From NCBI RefSeq assembly GCF_024599655.1, contig NZ_CP102247.1, positions 992,001 to 1,056,000 of the forward strand: a DNA stretch of 64,000 nt, read 5' to 3'. Of this stretch, positions 1 through 10,055 are shown piece by piece. Both the position numbers and the translations under genes were made by a program. Within the stretch, counting starts at the first letter, position 1. Every line of letters starts with the position of its first letter. The DNA is from Enterobacter asburiae. GTDB lineage: Bacteria; Pseudomonadota; Gammaproteobacteria; Enterobacterales; Enterobacteriaceae. A model generated the notes under the pieces. It saw only the letters and a list, made by a program, of their open reading frames with translations, had not been told where the DNA came from and ran no database searches.

Positions 1-859
1 CGCTGAACGCGCGCAGGAGCTGGCCCGTCTCACCGGATGTTCGCTCACCTCTGAAAACCATTCTCTTGCAGGGGCGCTGCGCGACAGCCTGTGTCTGCTG
101 CAAAAAAGCTACCGTTTCGGCAGCGACTCCGGCATCGGCCAGCTTGCGGCAGCGGTGAACCGGGGCGACCGGCGCACCACCGCGGCGGTATTTGACGGAA
201 CCTTTACGGATATTGAGAAAAAATCGCTGCAAAGCGGGGAAGAGTATCAGGCGATGCTTGATGACGCCCTGCAGGGGTATCAGCACTTTCTGGCGGGCGT
301 ACAACAGCAAAGTACGCCGGAGCAGGTCATTGCCGCGTTTGGTGAATACCAGCTGCTCTGTGCGCTGAGGGAAGGCCCGTTTGGTGTCCGGGGTCTGAAC
401 GACAGGCTGGAACAGCTGCTGGCGCAAAAACGCAAAATTAACCGTACCCCGCACTCGCGATGGTATGAAGGGCGACCGGTGATGATCTCCCGCAACGACA
501 GCGCGCTGGGGTTGTTTAACGGGGATATCGGGATTGCGCTAGACTGCGGCCAGGGCCTGCGCGTCTGGTTCCAGATGCCGGACGGGAACGTGAAGTCTTT
601 CCAGCCCAGCCGTTTGCCCGAGCATGAAACCGCCTGGGCGATGACGGTGCATAAATCCCAGGGCTCCGAGTTTAACCATGCGGCGCTGATCCTGCCCACG
701 CAGCTTTCACCCGTCATTACCCGCGAGCTGATCTATACCGCCATTACGCGCGCACGTCAGCGCCTGTCTCTGTATGCCGATGAACGGGTGCTGGTGCAGG
801 CGATCGCCACCCGCACGGAACGCCGAAGCGGGCTGAGCGCGATATTTGAGTCACTCTGA
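1..859 (+). CDS. recD: RecBCD exonuclease V subunit alpha RecD, 3' part (5' end outside window)
   Basis: The reading frame is already open at base 2 and encodes the last 285 residues of a protein that is about 608 residues long in E. coli, so roughly the C-terminal half is present. RecD is the fast 5'-3' superfamily 1 helicase of the RecBCD enzyme, which processes double-strand breaks and degrades foreign linear DNA. The later helicase motifs are visible: a [10 protein letters not shown] stretch (motif V region) and [11 protein letters not shown] (motif VI, with the ATP-sensing arginine). The Walker A motif lies upstream of the window. The gene is convergent with argA, 34 bp away, and an imperfect hairpin at about 866-887 without a T-tract lies between them. 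The first in-frame ATG in the window (155) is internal, not a start. Confidence 0.97.
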   Translation, partial: AERAQELARLTGCSLTSENHSLAGALRDSLCLLQKSYRFGSDSGIGQLAAAVNRGDRRTTAAVFDGTFTDIEKKSLQSGEEYQAMLDDALQGYQHFLAGVQQQSTPEQVIAAFGEYQLLCALREGPFGVRGLNDRLEQLLAQKRKINRTPHSRWYEGRPVMISRNDSALGLFNGDIGIALDCGQGLRVWFQMPDGNVKSFQPSRLPEHETAWAMTVHKSQGSEFNHAALILPTQLSPVITRELIYTAITRARQRLSLYADERVLVQAIATRTERRSGLSAIFESL

Positions 860-893
860 ACGATAGCCCTCGCCGGACGGTGAGGGCGCCGTA

Positions 894-2225
894 TCATCCC
901 AGATCGGCCATCAGCACTTTTGAACGACGCTGATAGTTGTACATCTCTTTCTTCGTTTCCGGCAGAGAATCGATATCCACCGGTGTGAATCCGCGCTCCT
1001 GGAACCAGTGAATGCTGCGCGTCGTCAGGACGAACAGCTTGCTTAGCCCCATCTGGCGCGCCTGTACCGCCACGCGCTCAAGCAGCATTTCGCCGCGTGA
1101 AGAGCTGCGGTAATCAGGATGCACCGCCACGCAGGCCATTTCACCGATCTTCTCTTCCGGGAACGGATAGAGCGCGGCGCAGGCAATGGTCAGGTTATCG
1201 CGCTGAATAATGGTGAATTTGTCGATCTCCATCTCCAGCTGTTCGCGTGAGCGACGCACCAGAATACCCTGCTGTTCCAGCGGGCGGATCAGCTCCAGAA
1301 TGCCGCCGATGTCGTTGATGGTGGCGCGGCGGATTTGCTCCGCACTCTCCATCACAATCTGTGTACCAATACCGTCGCGGGAGAACAGCTCCTGCAGCAG
1401 GGCCCCGTCTTCCTGATAGCTGATCAGATGGCTGCGGCGCACGCCGCTGCGGCAGGCCTTCACGGCGCCACGCAGGAAGCGGACGGTGCCTGAGTGGTAA
1501 TCGCCTTCGGCTTCCAGCGCCTCCACGCGAGCCTGGGCTTCGTTTGGGAAGAGTTCCGGTACGATTGTTCCTTCATCGTTCACGACGCCCTGGGAGGAGC
1601 AGAACCCAATCATTTTTTCCGCCTTCAGCTTGATCGCCAGCTGCGTGGCAATCTCTTCGGACGTCAGGTTAAAGCTTTCGCCCGTTACAGACACAGCAAC
1701 CGGGCCCATCAGCACGATGGCTCCGCTGTCCAACTGGCGATGAATAGCTTCTTCATCAATACGACGAATGCGGCCGCTGTGGCAGTAATCCACGCCATCG
1801 TCCACGCCGAGCGGCTGGGCAATGATAAAGTTGCCGCTCACGACGTTGATATGCGCCCCCTGCAGCGGCGTATTGTTCAGGCTCATGGAGAGACGCGCGG
1901 TAATATCCAGCTGCAGCAGACCCGCCGCCTGTTTCACCAGCTCAAGGGTTTTGGCATCGGTAACGCGGGTATGCTTGTGGTAAATCGGCTCGTGGTGGTG
2001 AGCGGCCAGGTTGGCGTCGATCTGCGGACGCGCGCCATACACCACCACCAGGCGGATCCCGAGGCTGTGCAGCAGGCCAATGTCATTGACGATGCTGGAA
2101 AAATTTTCATGCTCAATGGCTTCGCCGCCAAGCATGATGACAAACGTTTTTCCCCGATGGGCGTTGATATAGGGAACAGAATGGCGGAATCCCTGGACCA
2201 GTTCGGTTCTACGTTCCTTCACCAT
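894..2225 (-). CDS. argA: N-acetylglutamate synthase (amino-acid N-acetyltransferase)
   Basis: ArgA transfers acetyl from acetyl-CoA to L-glutamate, the first and arginine-inhibited step of arginine biosynthesis in the cytoplasm. The product has 443 residues, the same length as E. coli ArgA. The N-terminal two thirds is an amino-acid kinase fold that binds arginine (FVIMLGGEA near residue 30; [11 protein letters not shown] near 60). The C-terminal part from about residue 295 is a GNAT acetyltransferase domain with a [14 protein letters not shown] acetyl-CoA loop. The gene stands alone, convergent with recD. Two tandem ARG boxes lie just upstream of its start, so ArgR repression is expected. 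The ATG at 2225 gives the family N-terminus [14 protein letters not shown]. Confidence 0.98.
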   Translation of the reverse strand: MVKERRTELVQGFRHSVPYINAHRGKTFVIMLGGEAIEHENFSSIVNDIGLLHSLGIRLVVVYGARPQIDANLAAHHHEPIYHKHTRVTDAKTLELVKQAAGLLQLDITARLSMSLNNTPLQGAHINVVSGNFIIAQPLGVDDGVDYCHSGRIRRIDEEAIHRQLDSGAIVLMGPVAVSVTGESFNLTSEEIATQLAIKLKAEKMIGFCSSQGVVNDEGTIVPELFPNEAQARVEALEAEGDYHSGTVRFLRGAVKACRSGVRRSHLISYQEDGALLQELFSRDGIGTQIVMESAEQIRRATINDIGGILELIRPLEQQGILVRRSREQLEMEIDKFTIIQRDNLTIACAALYPFPEEKIGEMACVAVHPDYRSSSRGEMLLERVAVQARQMGLSKLFVLTTRSIHWFQERGFTPVDIDSLPETKKEMYNYQRRSKVLMADLG

Positions 2226-2237
2226 GGCACAACCCTT

Positions 2238-2276
2238 AATGAATGTTTATTCGTAATTTCTGTATTTTTATTCGAT
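2238..2276 (-). promoter_or_regulatory. Tandem ARG boxes (ArgR operator) of argA
   Basis: Two 18-bp sites resemble the ArgR consensus wnTGAATwwwwATTCAnw. Box 1 (2238-2255) reads aaTGAATgtttATTCgta. Box 2 (2259-2276) reads tcTGTATttttATTCgat. They are separated by exactly 3 bp, so their centres are 21 bp apart, the usual geometry for hexameric ArgR bound to a box pair. They start 12 bp upstream of the argA ATG. Repression of argA by ArgR-arginine is the inference. Confidence 0.85.
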
Positions 2277-2452
2277 TGTGGTCGCGTGTGCAAGCGCAAA
2301 TTTTCTGCGACCCACAGAAATTGGTAAGTAATCCGTGCGTTAGCGTATGATTGTTTACCCTTTTATAGATGACAGTTTATGCGTCATTCGTTAAAGTTTT
2401 CGGTCAATTTGGACATTTTGTATATCAGTCAGTGTTCTTGCTCGGGAGAAGC

Positions 2453-3706
2453 ATGTCGGGATCCAATTCAGCAATAAGCCGCCGCCGTTTGTTAAAAGGG
2501 GCCGGGGCAATGTGGTTGCTTAGCGTCAGTCAGGTCGGTCTTGCCGCCACGAGTCAGGTGGTGGCGGTGCGTGTCTGGCCGTCGTCGACCTATACGCGCG
2601 TGACGGTCGAATCCAACCGCGTGCTGAAATATAAGCAATTTGCCCTCAGCAACCCGGAACGCGTGGTGGTGGATCTCGAAGGCGTTAACCTCAACTCCGT
2701 GCTGAAGGGGATGGCGGCGCAGATCCGCGGCGACGATCCGTTTATTAAATCGGCGCGCGTCGGGCAGTTTGATCCGCAAACCGTGCGCATGGTGTTTGAG
2801 CTTAAACAGAACGTTAAGCCGCAGCTGTTCGCCCTGGCGCCCGTCGCGACGTTTAAAGAGCGTCTGGTGATGGATCTCTACCCGGCTAATGCGACGGATA
2901 TTCAGGATCCGCTTCTTGCCCTGCTGGAGGATTACAACAAGGGCGATTTGCAGCGTCAGGTTCCACCTGCGCAAAGCGGTCCGCAGCCGGGGAAAGCAGG
3001 GCGCGATCGTCCGATTGTGATCATGCTCGATCCCGGCCACGGCGGCGAAGACTCCGGCGCGGTGGGGAAATACCGCACGCGTGAAAAAGACGTGGTGCTG
3101 CAAATTGCCCGTCGTCTGAAGGCGTTGATTGATAAAGAAGGCAATATGCGCGCCTATATGACGCGCAATGAAGATATCTTTATTCCGCTGAAGGTCCGGG
3201 TAGCGAAAGCGCAGAAGCAGCGCGCCGATTTGTTCGTGTCGATCCATGCGGATGCGTTTACCAGCCGCCAGCCAAGCGGCTCGTCGGTGTTTGCGCTCTC
3301 AACCAAAGGCGCGACCAGTACCGCAGCAAGATTTCTGGCTGACAGCCAGAACGCCTCTGACCTGATTGGTGGCGTGAGCAAAAGCGGCGACCGCTACGTC
3401 GACCACACTATGTTCGATATGGTGCAGTCGCTGACCATTAACGACAGCCTGAAGTTTGGTAAAGCGGTGCTGGGCAAGCTGGGCAATATCAATAAGCTGC
3501 ATAAAAACAGCGTTGAACAGGCCGGGTTTGCGGTACTCAAGGCACCGGATATCCCGTCCATTCTGGTCGAAACCGCGTTTATCAGTAACGTTGAAGAGGA
3601 GCGCAAGCTCAAGACGGCAAAATTCCAGCAGGAAGTGGCGGAGTCGATTCTGGCGGGGATACGGGCGTATTTCTCAGACGGGGCGACGCTGGCGCGACGC
3701 GGGTAA
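2453..3706 (+). CDS. amiC: N-acetylmuramoyl-L-alanine amidase AmiC, Tat-exported
   Basis: AmiC cleaves the amide bond between MurNAc and L-Ala in peptidoglycan, splitting septal wall so daughter cells separate. It acts in the periplasm at the division site and is activated by NlpD, which is encoded in this same window at 57.6 kb. The start at 2453 gives 417 residues, as in E. coli, and has a GGGAG ribosome site 5 bp upstream; an earlier in-frame ATG at 2369 is less likely. The N-terminus carries a twin-arginine signal (SRRRLLKG near residues 9-16). An AMIN targeting domain follows at about residues 40-140. The zinc amidase_3 domain runs from about 185 to the end, with [22 protein letters not shown] and LVETAFISN holding the metal ligands and catalytic glutamate. 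Confidence 0.97.
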   Translation: MSGSNSAISRRRLLKGAGAMWLLSVSQVGLAATSQVVAVRVWPSSTYTRVTVESNRVLKYKQFALSNPERVVVDLEGVNLNSVLKGMAAQIRGDDPFIKSARVGQFDPQTVRMVFELKQNVKPQLFALAPVATFKERLVMDLYPANATDIQDPLLALLEDYNKGDLQRQVPPAQSGPQPGKAGRDRPIVIMLDPGHGGEDSGAVGKYRTREKDVVLQIARRLKALIDKEGNMRAYMTRNEDIFIPLKVRVAKAQKQRADLFVSIHADAFTSRQPSGSSVFALSTKGATSTAARFLADSQNASDLIGGVSKSGDRYVDHTMFDMVQSLTINDSLKFGKAVLGKLGNINKLHKNSVEQAGFAVLKAPDIPSILVETAFISNVEEERKLKTAKFQQEVAESILAGIRAYFSDGATLARRG

Positions 3707-3753
3707 ATCTTTCAGCCGGGTAAACGCCCGGCAAATTGACAAACGACAGATAC

Positions 3754-3780
3754 AAAAAAACACCCTTAAGGGTGTTTATT
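3754..3780. terminator. Bidirectional terminator between amiC and the initiator tRNA genes
   Basis: The perfect stem AAACACCC/GGGTGTTT with loop TTAA spans 3758-3777. A run of seven A at 3754-3760 gives a T-tract on the minus strand for the tRNA transcript. The TTTATTGTTTTT after the stem serves amiC on the plus strand. Confidence 0.85.
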
Positions 3781-3794
3781 GTTTTTAGAAGTAT

Positions 3795-3871
<77 letters not shown>

Positions 3872-3915
3872 TCCGTCTTTCTACTCGTGTAGAAACTTAC
3901 TTCTTCAAATTTGAT

Positions 3916-3992
<77 letters not shown>

Positions 3993-4026
3993 TCACCGTA
4001 CTGCTTATACTTCATCAAATTTTAAT

Positions 4027-4103
<77 letters not shown>

Positions 4104-4116
4104 TCCGTGGATGCGC

Positions 4117-4144
4117 ACTATACTCGGATAGGTTTGTGATGCAA
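4117..4144 (-). promoter_or_regulatory. Promoter of the initiator tRNA operon
   Basis: On the minus strand, TTGCAT (4139-4144) and TATAGT (4117-4122) are spaced 16 bp apart. A GC-rich discriminator (GCGCATCCACGG) precedes the first tRNA. Such discriminators are typical of stable-RNA promoters under stringent control by ppGpp, which is made by RelA, also encoded in this window. Confidence 0.75.
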
Positions 4145-4311
4145 CCCCTTTTTCACATAAATCATGATTTTGTATGCAAATTGAACGACATGGCTTTGTT
4201 TGGACTATTTTTTGCGCAAAATTTGCCAAAGGGCATGCGATCGCATTTCATTAGCCCTGGCGGTTTGTTATCTTCATCACGCGGAAATGGGCAACTTAAA
4301 GACGAGATATA

Positions 4312-5409
4312 ATGAAAGGACGTTGGGCGAAGTATCTGATGGCGGGCGCAATGGTAGCGATTCTTGCGGCCTGTTCTTCCAAACCGACCGATCGCGGTCA
4401 ACAGTATAAAGACGGGAAGTTATCCCAGCCTTTCTCTTTAGTTAATCAGCCTGATGCTGTCGGCGCACCGATTAATGCCGGTGATTTCTCCGAGCAGGTA
4501 TACCAGATCCGCAACGCGTCGCCGCGTCTGTATGGTACCCAGAGTAGCGTGTATAGCGCGGTCCAGGATTGGCTGAAAGCAGGCGGCGATACGCGCAACA
4601 TGCGCCAGTTTGGTATCGATGCCTGGCAGATGGAAGGGGCCGATAACTACGGCAACGTTCAGTTTACCGGCTATTACACCCCGGTTATCCAGGCACGACA
4701 CTCCCGTCAGGGCGAGTTCCAGTATCCTATTTACCGTATGCCGCCAAAACGCGGTCGTCTGCCGTCTCGTGCTGAGATCTACGCCGGTGCGCTGAGCGAA
4801 AACTACGTTCTGGCATACAGCAACTCCCTGATGGATAACTTCATCATGGACGTTCAGGGCAGCGGCTACATTGATTTTGGCGACGGTTCGCCGCTTAACT
4901 TCTTCAGCTATTCCGGTAAAAACGGCCACGCCTATCGCAGTATTGGCAAGGTGCTGATCGACCGCGGCGAAGTGAAGAAAGAAGATATGTCGATGCAGGC
5001 TATCCGCGAATGGGGCGAGAAACACAGCGAAGCCGAGGTGCGTGAGCTGCTGGAGCAGAACCCGTCGTTCGTCTTCTTCAAACCGCAAAACTTCGCGCCG
5101 GTGAAAGGGGCGAGTGCCGTTCCGCTGATTGGCCGCGCGTCGGTAGCATCGGATCGTTCGATTATTCCTGCTGGCACCACGCTGCTGGCTGAGGTCCCTC
5201 TGCTGGACAACAACGGCAAGTTCAACGGCCAGTATGAGCTGCGCCTGATGGTGGCGCTGGACGTCGGCGGGGCGATTAAAGGCCAGCACTTCGACATCTA
5301 TCAGGGTATTGGCCCTGACGCAGGCCATCGCGCGGGCTGGTATAACCACTACGGACGCGTGTGGGTACTGAAGGCGGCGCCGGGTGCTGGAAACGTATTC
5401 AGCGGCTGA
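4312..5409 (+). CDS. mltA: Membrane-bound lytic murein transglycosylase A
   Basis: MltA is an outer-membrane lipoprotein that cleaves the MurNAc-GlcNAc glycosidic bond of peptidoglycan and forms 1,6-anhydro-MurNAc ends. The protein has 365 residues, as in E. coli. The N-terminus is a lipoprotein signal with lipobox LAAC, the cysteine being residue 21 (MKGRWAKYLMAGAMVAILAAC). The MltA domain occupies the middle. The C-terminal 3D domain contains the conserved aspartates in ALDVGGAIKG and HFDIYQGIGPDAG, which include the catalytic acid. The gene stands alone, is divergent from the tRNA operon, and is followed by a clear terminator. Confidence 0.97.
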   Translation: MKGRWAKYLMAGAMVAILAACSSKPTDRGQQYKDGKLSQPFSLVNQPDAVGAPINAGDFSEQVYQIRNASPRLYGTQSSVYSAVQDWLKAGGDTRNMRQFGIDAWQMEGADNYGNVQFTGYYTPVIQARHSRQGEFQYPIYRMPPKRGRLPSRAEIYAGALSENYVLAYSNSLMDNFIMDVQGSGYIDFGDGSPLNFFSYSGKNGHAYRSIGKVLIDRGEVKKEDMSMQAIREWGEKHSEAEVRELLEQNPSFVFFKPQNFAPVKGASAVPLIGRASVASDRSIIPAGTTLLAEVPLLDNNGKFNGQYELRLMVALDVGGAIKGQHFDIYQGIGPDAGHRAGWYNHYGRVWVLKAAPGAGNVFSG

Positions 5410-5445
5410 TTGTGGTATTCTGAGCGCAATACGGATTACTGTTCA

Positions 5446-5470
5446 GGGTGAGGAAAACCTCACCCTTTTT
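5446..5470 (+). terminator. Rho-independent terminator of mltA
   Basis: The stem GGGTGAGG/CCTCACCC with an AAAA loop is followed directly by TTTTT. It lies 36 bp after the mltA stop codon and just before tcdA. Confidence 0.9.
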
Positions 5471-5484
5471 ACATTTGAGGTTTT

Positions 5485-6291
5485 ATGTCTGTGGTAATCA
5501 GCGACGCCTGGCGCCAGCGTTTTGGCGGAACGGCACGTTTATATGGTGAAAAAGCCCTGCAGCTGTTTGCGGATGCGCATGTCTGCGTCGTGGGCATTGG
5601 TGGTGTGGGGTCGTGGGCGGCAGAAGCGCTGGCGAGAACCGGTATTGGCGCAATCACGCTGATTGACATGGATGACGTTTGCGTCACCAACACCAACCGT
5701 CAAATCCACGCCCTGCGCGATAGTGTCGGTCTGGCGAAATCTGAGGTCATGGCGGAGCGTATCCGTTTGATCAACCCGGAGTGCCGCGTGACGGTGATCG
5801 ACGACTTTGTGACGGCAGATAACGTCGCGGAGTACATGAGCAAAGGCTACAGCTATGTGATTGACGCCATCGACAGCGTGCGGCCAAAAGCGGCGCTGAT
5901 CGCCTACTGCCGTCGCTACAAGGTGCCGCTGGTCACGACGGGCGGCGCGGGCGGGCAAATCGATCCGACGCAGATCCTGGTGGCCGATCTGGCGAAAACC
6001 ATTCAGGATCCGCTGGCTGCCAAGCTGCGTGAGCGCCTGAAGAGCGACTTTAACGTGGTGAAGAACAGCAAAGGCAAGCTGGGCGTCGACTGCGTGTTCT
6101 CAACCGAAGCGCTGGTCTACCCGCAGGCGGACGGGTCAGTCTGCGCAATGAAAAGCACGGCGGAAGGGCCAAAACGAATGGATTGCGCCTCCGGGTTTGG
6201 TGCGGCCACCATGGTGACCGCCTCATTCGGCTTTGTGGCGGTGTCTCACGCCCTCAAGAAAATGATGGCGAAGGCGGAACGTCAGGCTTGA
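5485..6291 (+). CDS. tcdA: tRNA threonylcarbamoyladenosine dehydratase TcdA (CsdL)
   Basis: TcdA uses ATP to dehydrate t6A37 in tRNAs to the cyclic form ct6A, which improves ANN decoding. The 268-residue product matches the E. coli length. It is an E1/ThiF/MoeB-type activating enzyme: the nucleotide-binding loop [18 protein letters not shown] lies at about residues 35-52, followed by [13 protein letters not shown]. Cysteines near [14 protein letters not shown] and VDCVFSTE are also kept. The gene is convergent with csdE-csdA on the other strand, and the two 3' ends overlap by 10 bp. CsdA and CsdE form the sulfur relay that supports TcdA function, so the neighbourhood is coherent. Confidence 0.97.
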   Translation: MSVVISDAWRQRFGGTARLYGEKALQLFADAHVCVVGIGGVGSWAAEALARTGIGAITLIDMDDVCVTNTNRQIHALRDSVGLAKSEVMAERIRLINPECRVTVIDDFVTADNVAEYMSKGYSYVIDAIDSVRPKAALIAYCRRYKVPLVTTGGAGGQIDPTQILVADLAKTIQDPLAAKLRERLKSDFNVVKNSKGKLGVDCVFSTEALVYPQADGSVCAMKSTAEGPKRMDCASGFGAATMVTASFGFVAVSHALKKMMAKAERQA

Positions 6292-6728
6292 GCCTGACGT
6301 GCGGCATCCAGTACCGCGTCGCTGAGCGCGATCAGCCCCTGACCGCGCGAGGCGCTGAGCTGCGCGCGCAGCCCAAGCTCATCAAATAACGCCAGCGGCG
6401 AATGTGCCAGCAATTCCGCCGCGCTTTTCCCTTCCACAGCGGTCAACAATACGGCCAGCAGGCCCCTGACGATGCGGCCTTCGCTGTCGCCGAAGAAGTG
6501 CAGCTTCTCGCCGGAGACGCTCACACCCAGCCAGACGCGGTTTTCACAGCCTGCGATCTCTTTCGCCTGCGCTTTGAGATCGTCTGAAAGCACAGGGAGC
6601 TGTTTACCCAGCAGGATCAGCTGACGATATTTATCTTCCCACTGTTGGAGCGGGGCGAAGGTCTGTCTTAGGGTCTCTTCTGTGATGACCGTGCCAAACG
6701 GATGTCCGGCTAATGCAGCGTTAGTCAT
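6282..6728 (-). CDS. csdE: Cysteine desulfurase sulfur acceptor CsdE
   Basis: CsdE accepts persulfide sulfur from the cysteine desulfurase CsdA and stimulates it; it is a SufE homologue. The 148-residue protein carries the acceptor cysteine at residue 61 in the [10 protein letters not shown] motif, followed by the SufE-type [18 protein letters not shown] segment. The ATG overlaps the TAA of csdA by one base, so the two genes are translationally coupled. Its 3' end overlaps tcdA. Confidence 0.96.
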   Translation of the reverse strand: MTNAALAGHPFGTVITEETLRQTFAPLQQWEDKYRQLILLGKQLPVLSDDLKAQAKEIAGCENRVWLGVSVSGEKLHFFGDSEGRIVRGLLAVLLTAVEGKSAAELLAHSPLALFDELGLRAQLSASRGQGLIALSDAVLDAARQAQA

Positions 6729-7933
6729 TAATCCACCAGTATTTCAAGGGCGCGGTCAACGGCGGCAACCAGCGCGTCGACATCGCTTTGGGTATTATAC
6801 GGCGCAAACGAGGCGCGCAGCGTACCGTTAACGCCGAGCGCCGCCAGCAGCGGCTGGGCGCAGTGCTGTCCGGCACGCAGGGCAATGCCGTACCCGGCCA
6901 GCAGCGTCACCATGTCGCTATGGTGAACGCCCGCAAAATCAAAGGCGAGCAGGCTGGAGTCCTGAACGCGGAACGAGCGGAATCCCGGGCGCTTTTTGAG
7001 TTCTTCCTCTGCCAGCGTCGCCAGCCCCCGGCTCCAGCTTTCAGCCTGGACAATGTCGATTTCTGCCAGCCACTCCAGCGCCGCGCTTAAGCCAATCACC
7101 CCCGCCACGTTCGGCGTACCGGCCTCCAGACGATAGGGAACGTCCTGCGTTTTGAAGCCATCGAACGACACTTCGGTAATCATTTTGCCGCCACCGAGCC
7201 ACGGCGTCATTTTTGCCAGCAGCTCTGGCTTGCCGTACAGCGCTCCTATACCGGTTGGCCCGTAGAGCTTATGTCCCGAGAAGGCATAGAAGTCGATATC
7301 AAGCGCCTGCACATCAGCGGGGAAGTGCACCACCCCCTGAGCGCCGTCGACCATCACCACCATCCCGCTGGCATGGGCGATGCGAATGGCCTGAGCCAGA
7401 TCAGGGCAACCACCCGTGACGTTCGACATCTGTCCGAGCGCCAGAATGCGGCTGCGGGGAGTAATCAGCTCGGGGAGGCGGGCCACATCGGGCAGAAGGT
7501 CTGCACCCAGTGGGAGTTTCACCACGCGCGCACCCGTTTGCTCGGCCACCATCAGCCATGGCACCAGGTTGGCATGATGTTCCGCCTCGCTGACGACGAT
7601 CTCATCGCCCGGCTGAAGCAGCGGGCGCGCGTAGCACTGGGCCACCATATTGATGGCCTCGGTCGTGCCGCGCGTCCAGACGATGTTTTTCCCGCTTTCG
7701 GCATTGATCAGGCGCGCGACCTGATCGCGTGCGGCTTCGTAGCGCGCGGTTAAACGCTGCGCTTCGGCAAACTGGCTGCGATGCACGTTCCCGGCGCTCA
7801 GGCTGTAGAACTGCTGCGTGGCCTCAATCACCGCCTGTGGCTTAAGGGCGGTGGCGGCGCTATCCAGATAAATACCGGCATCGGCCAGGGCCGGGAACTG
7901 TGCGCGGAACTGCGCAGGACTGAAAGCGTTCAT
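6728..7933 (-). CDS. csdA: Cysteine desulfurase CsdA
   Basis: CsdA is a PLP enzyme that converts L-cysteine to alanine plus enzyme-bound persulfide. It feeds sulfur to CsdE and, through TcdA, to tRNA ct6A formation. Starting at ATG 7933 gives 401 residues, as in E. coli, preceded by GAGGAA; an upstream in-frame ATG at 7969 would add 12 residues not present in the family. The PLP lysine sits in [15 protein letters not shown] (about residue 222). The catalytic cysteine lies in [10 protein letters not shown] (about residue 358). The substrate-binding [11 protein letters not shown] motif is also present. Confidence 0.97.
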   Translation of the reverse strand: MNAFSPAQFRAQFPALADAGIYLDSAATALKPQAVIEATQQFYSLSAGNVHRSQFAEAQRLTARYEAARDQVARLINAESGKNIVWTRGTTEAINMVAQCYARPLLQPGDEIVVSEAEHHANLVPWLMVAEQTGARVVKLPLGADLLPDVARLPELITPRSRILALGQMSNVTGGCPDLAQAIRIAHASGMVVMVDGAQGVVHFPADVQALDIDFYAFSGHKLYGPTGIGALYGKPELLAKMTPWLGGGKMITEVSFDGFKTQDVPYRLEAGTPNVAGVIGLSAALEWLAEIDIVQAESWSRGLATLAEEELKKRPGFRSFRVQDSSLLAFDFAGVHHSDMVTLLAGYGIALRAGQHCAQPLLAALGVNGTLRASFAPYNTQSDVDALVAAVDRALEILVD

Positions 7934-8125
7934 GGGATTCCTCATTTCAATATAGCGATCGTCGCGCAATTTCAGCGGCAGGGCAAGGAGGTTGATATCT
8001 ATCAGAATTGTCTGCTTATCCTTACGACCTCAAAAAAGCAGGTTATGCTAAATAGTGTTAGGCGGATGTTTTAGCCTGTTATAAATCGAGGTTTGAATAG
8101 CATTAATTGCTAAAGGAGAATAATC

Positions 8126-8353
8126 ATGAATAAGACAGCTGCAATCATTTCTGCCTGTGCGTTTACTTTTGCCCTGAGCGCCTGTTCTGGTAACAACTAC
8201 GTGATGCACACCAACGATGGTCGTTCTATCGTTTCGGAAGGGAAACCGACTACCGATAATGATACCGGGATGATTTCGTACAAAGATGCTAACGGGAACA
8301 AGCAGCAGATCAACCGCACGGACGTGAAAGAGATGAAAGAGATCGAGCACTAA
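8126..8353 (+). CDS. ygdI: YgdI/YgdR-family small lipoprotein
   Basis: This 75-residue lipoprotein has a signal peptide ending in lipobox LSAC (cysteine at residue 20) and a short DUF903 domain (VMHTNDGRSIVSEGKP through QINRTDVKEM). The family folds into a small SH3-like beta barrel; its function is unknown. An AAAGGAG ribosome site precedes the ATG. The gene ends 13 bp before the terminator of the convergent sRNA GcvB, the same arrangement as in E. coli. Confidence 0.95.
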   Translation: MNKTAAIISACAFTFALSACSGNNYVMHTNDGRSIVSEGKPTTDNDTGMISYKDANGNKQQINRTDVKEMKEIEH

Positions 8354-8366
8354 CGGATCGCAGGCG

Positions 8367-8574
8367 AAAAAAAAGCACCGCAAATTGGCGGTGCTACATT
8401 AATCACTATGGACAGACAGGGTAAATGTACAGGAAGTGAAAAATTGGTAGCGTTGCTACCGTGGTCTGAATCGCAGACCAATTGCAAACACAACAACACA
8501 ACATCACAACCGTAAGCCAAAAGCCCTTCAGAACACGCATTCCGAAAAAAGCTCTTCGTTCCGGCTCAGGAAGT
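8367..8574 (-). ncRNA. gcvB: GcvB small RNA
   Basis: GcvB is an Hfq-dependent sRNA that represses many amino-acid and peptide transport mRNAs. On the minus strand the transcript should begin ACTTCCTGAGCCGGAACGAA at 8574. The G/U-rich R1 seed appears as GTTGTGATGTTGTGTTGTTG (complement of 8490-8512). It ends with the stem AGCACCGCC/GGCGGTGCT type hairpin at 8374-8395 followed by eight T (8367-8374), giving about 208 nt. It is divergent from gcvA, its activator, exactly as in E. coli. The match rests on recalled E. coli sequence. Confidence 0.95.
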
Positions 8575-8580
8575 GCCGCC

Positions 8581-8609
8581 ACTATAGGTATTTGCTGGTA
8601 GTTCCTCAA
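8581..8609 (-). promoter_or_regulatory. gcvB promoter
   Basis: On the minus strand, TTGAGG (8604-8609) and TATAGT (8581-8586) are spaced 17 bp apart. The hexamer ends 6 bp before the predicted GcvB 5' end at 8574. GcvA and GcvR are known to control this promoter in E. coli; the GcvA site itself was not pinned down here. A TATAAT at 8619-8624 on the plus strand may serve gcvA. Confidence 0.75.
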
Positions 8610-8702
8610 CGGACAAATTATAATGGCTCAGATAAAAAAAACTAATAGGTTAAACGTTGTTTCCTGTTTGTTAAAATCCGTTAACATCTAAGCCAGATAA
8701 CC

Positions 8703-9620
8703 ATGTCAAAGCGATTGCCACCCCTCAATGCATTACGTGTTTTTGATGCAGCAGCACGTCACCTGAGCTTTACCCGCGCAGCAGATGAGCTTTTTGTGAC
8801 ACAGGCCGCAGTAAGTCACCAAATCAAGTCTCTGGAGGATTTTCTGGGCCTTAAGCTGTTTCGTCGACGCAACCGTTCGTTGCTGTTGACCGAAGAGGGG
8901 CAGAGCTATTTTCAGGATATTAAAGAGATTTTTTCCCAGCTTACGGAAGCCACGCGTAAGCTGCAGGCTCGCAGTGCAAAAGGTGCCCTGACTGTCAGTT
9001 TATTGCCCAGTTTTGCCATTCATTGGCTGGTGCCCAGACTCTCAAGCTTTAACTCAGCTTATCCGGGGATCGACGTTCGAATCCAGGCGGTAGATCGCCA
9101 GGAGGACAAGCTGGCCGATGACGTCGATGTTGCCATTTTTTATGGTCGCGGTAACTGGCCGGGCTTGCGTGTTGAAAAATTATACGCAGAATATCTCCTG
9201 CCGGTCTGTTCTCCCCTGCTGTTAACAGGTGAAAAGGCGCTGAAGTCACCCGCTGACCTGGCTCAGCATACGCTTTTGCATGATGCCTCTCGCCGCGACT
9301 GGCAAACTTATACCCGTCAATTAGGTCTTACACATATAAACGTGCAGCAGGGACCCATCTTTAGCCACAGTGCGATGGTGTTACAGGCTGCCATTCACGG
9401 GCAGGGCGTGGCGTTGGCGAACAACGTCATGGCGCAGTCCGAAATTGAGGCAGGCCGCCTGGTTTGCCCTTTTAATGATGTACTGGTCAGCAAGAATGCG
9501 TTTTATCTGGTTTGTCATGACAGTCAGGCAGAACTGGGTAAAATAGCCGCTTTCCGGCAGTGGATACTGGCGAAAGCGGCAACCGAGCAAGAAAAATTCC
9601 GCTTCAGGTATGAGCAATAA
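8703..9620 (+). CDS. gcvA: LysR-type regulator of glycine cleavage, GcvA
   Basis: GcvA activates the gcvTHP glycine-cleavage operon when glycine is present, represses it with GcvR when it is absent, and activates gcvB. The 305-residue product equals the E. coli length. The N-terminal winged helix-turn-helix is clear (LSFTRAADELFVTQAAVSHQIKSLEDFLG, about residues 21-50). The effector domain follows from about residue 92. It is divergent from gcvB, so both promoters lie in the 8575-8702 interval. ygdD follows 39 bp later. Confidence 0.97.
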   Translation: MSKRLPPLNALRVFDAAARHLSFTRAADELFVTQAAVSHQIKSLEDFLGLKLFRRRNRSLLLTEEGQSYFQDIKEIFSQLTEATRKLQARSAKGALTVSLLPSFAIHWLVPRLSSFNSAYPGIDVRIQAVDRQEDKLADDVDVAIFYGRGNWPGLRVEKLYAEYLLPVCSPLLLTGEKALKSPADLAQHTLLHDASRRDWQTYTRQLGLTHINVQQGPIFSHSAMVLQAAIHGQGVALANNVMAQSEIEAGRLVCPFNDVLVSKNAFYLVCHDSQAELGKIAAFRQWILAKAATEQEKFRFRYEQ

Positions 9621-9659
9621 CGTTTGTGTGCCGGGCACGCATCAATTCAGGACTTAAAC

Positions 9660-10055
9660 ATGACCAGCCGATTCATGCTGATTTTTGCCGCGGTGAGTGG
9701 CTTTATTTTTGTTGCACTGGGCGCCTTTGGCGCACATGTATTAAGCAAGTCTTTGGGCGCAGTAGAGATGGGCTGGATCCAGACCGGCCTTGAATATCAG
9801 GCCTTCCATACGCTGGCGATTTTTGGGCTGGCGGTGGCGATGCAGCGTCGTATCAGTATCTGGTTTTACTGGAGCAGCGTTTTTATGGCGCTGGGTACCG
9901 TGTTGTTCAGCGGTAGCCTGTACTGCCTTGCGCTCTCACATCTGCGCCTGTGGGCGTTCGTTACACCTGTCGGTGGCTTCAGCTTCCTGGCGGGTTGGGT
10001 ATTAATGTTTATCGGAGCTATCCGTCTGAAACGCAAGGGCGTTGTTCATGAATAA
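9660..10055 (+). CDS. ygdD: YgdD, DUF423 inner-membrane protein
   Basis: This 131-residue membrane protein has four predicted hydrophobic helices (starting at about residues 4, 40, 65 and 95) and belongs to the DUF423 family, whose function is not known. The start at 9660 gives the family N-terminus [15 protein letters not shown] and the E. coli length; an in-frame ATG 36 bp upstream is disfavoured. The 3' end overlaps rlmM by 8 bp, so the two are probably co-transcribed, perhaps from gcvA. Confidence 0.95.
   Translation: MTSRFMLIFAAVSGFIFVALGAFGAHVLSKSLGAVEMGWIQTGLEYQAFHTLAIFGLAVAMQRRISIWFYWSSVFMALGTVLFSGSLYCLALSHLRLWAFVTPVGGFSFLAGWVLMFIGAIRLKRKGVVHE

Noticed and set aside
1494..2327. 277-residue open frame opposite argA
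   Set aside because: It lies wholly antisense to argA, an unmistakable gene, lacks family features and a ribosome site, and arises from the high-GC codon pattern.
8406..8609. 67-residue frame on the minus strand between ygdI and gcvA
   Set aside because: It coincides with the sRNA GcvB, whose ends and seed regions are recognisable.
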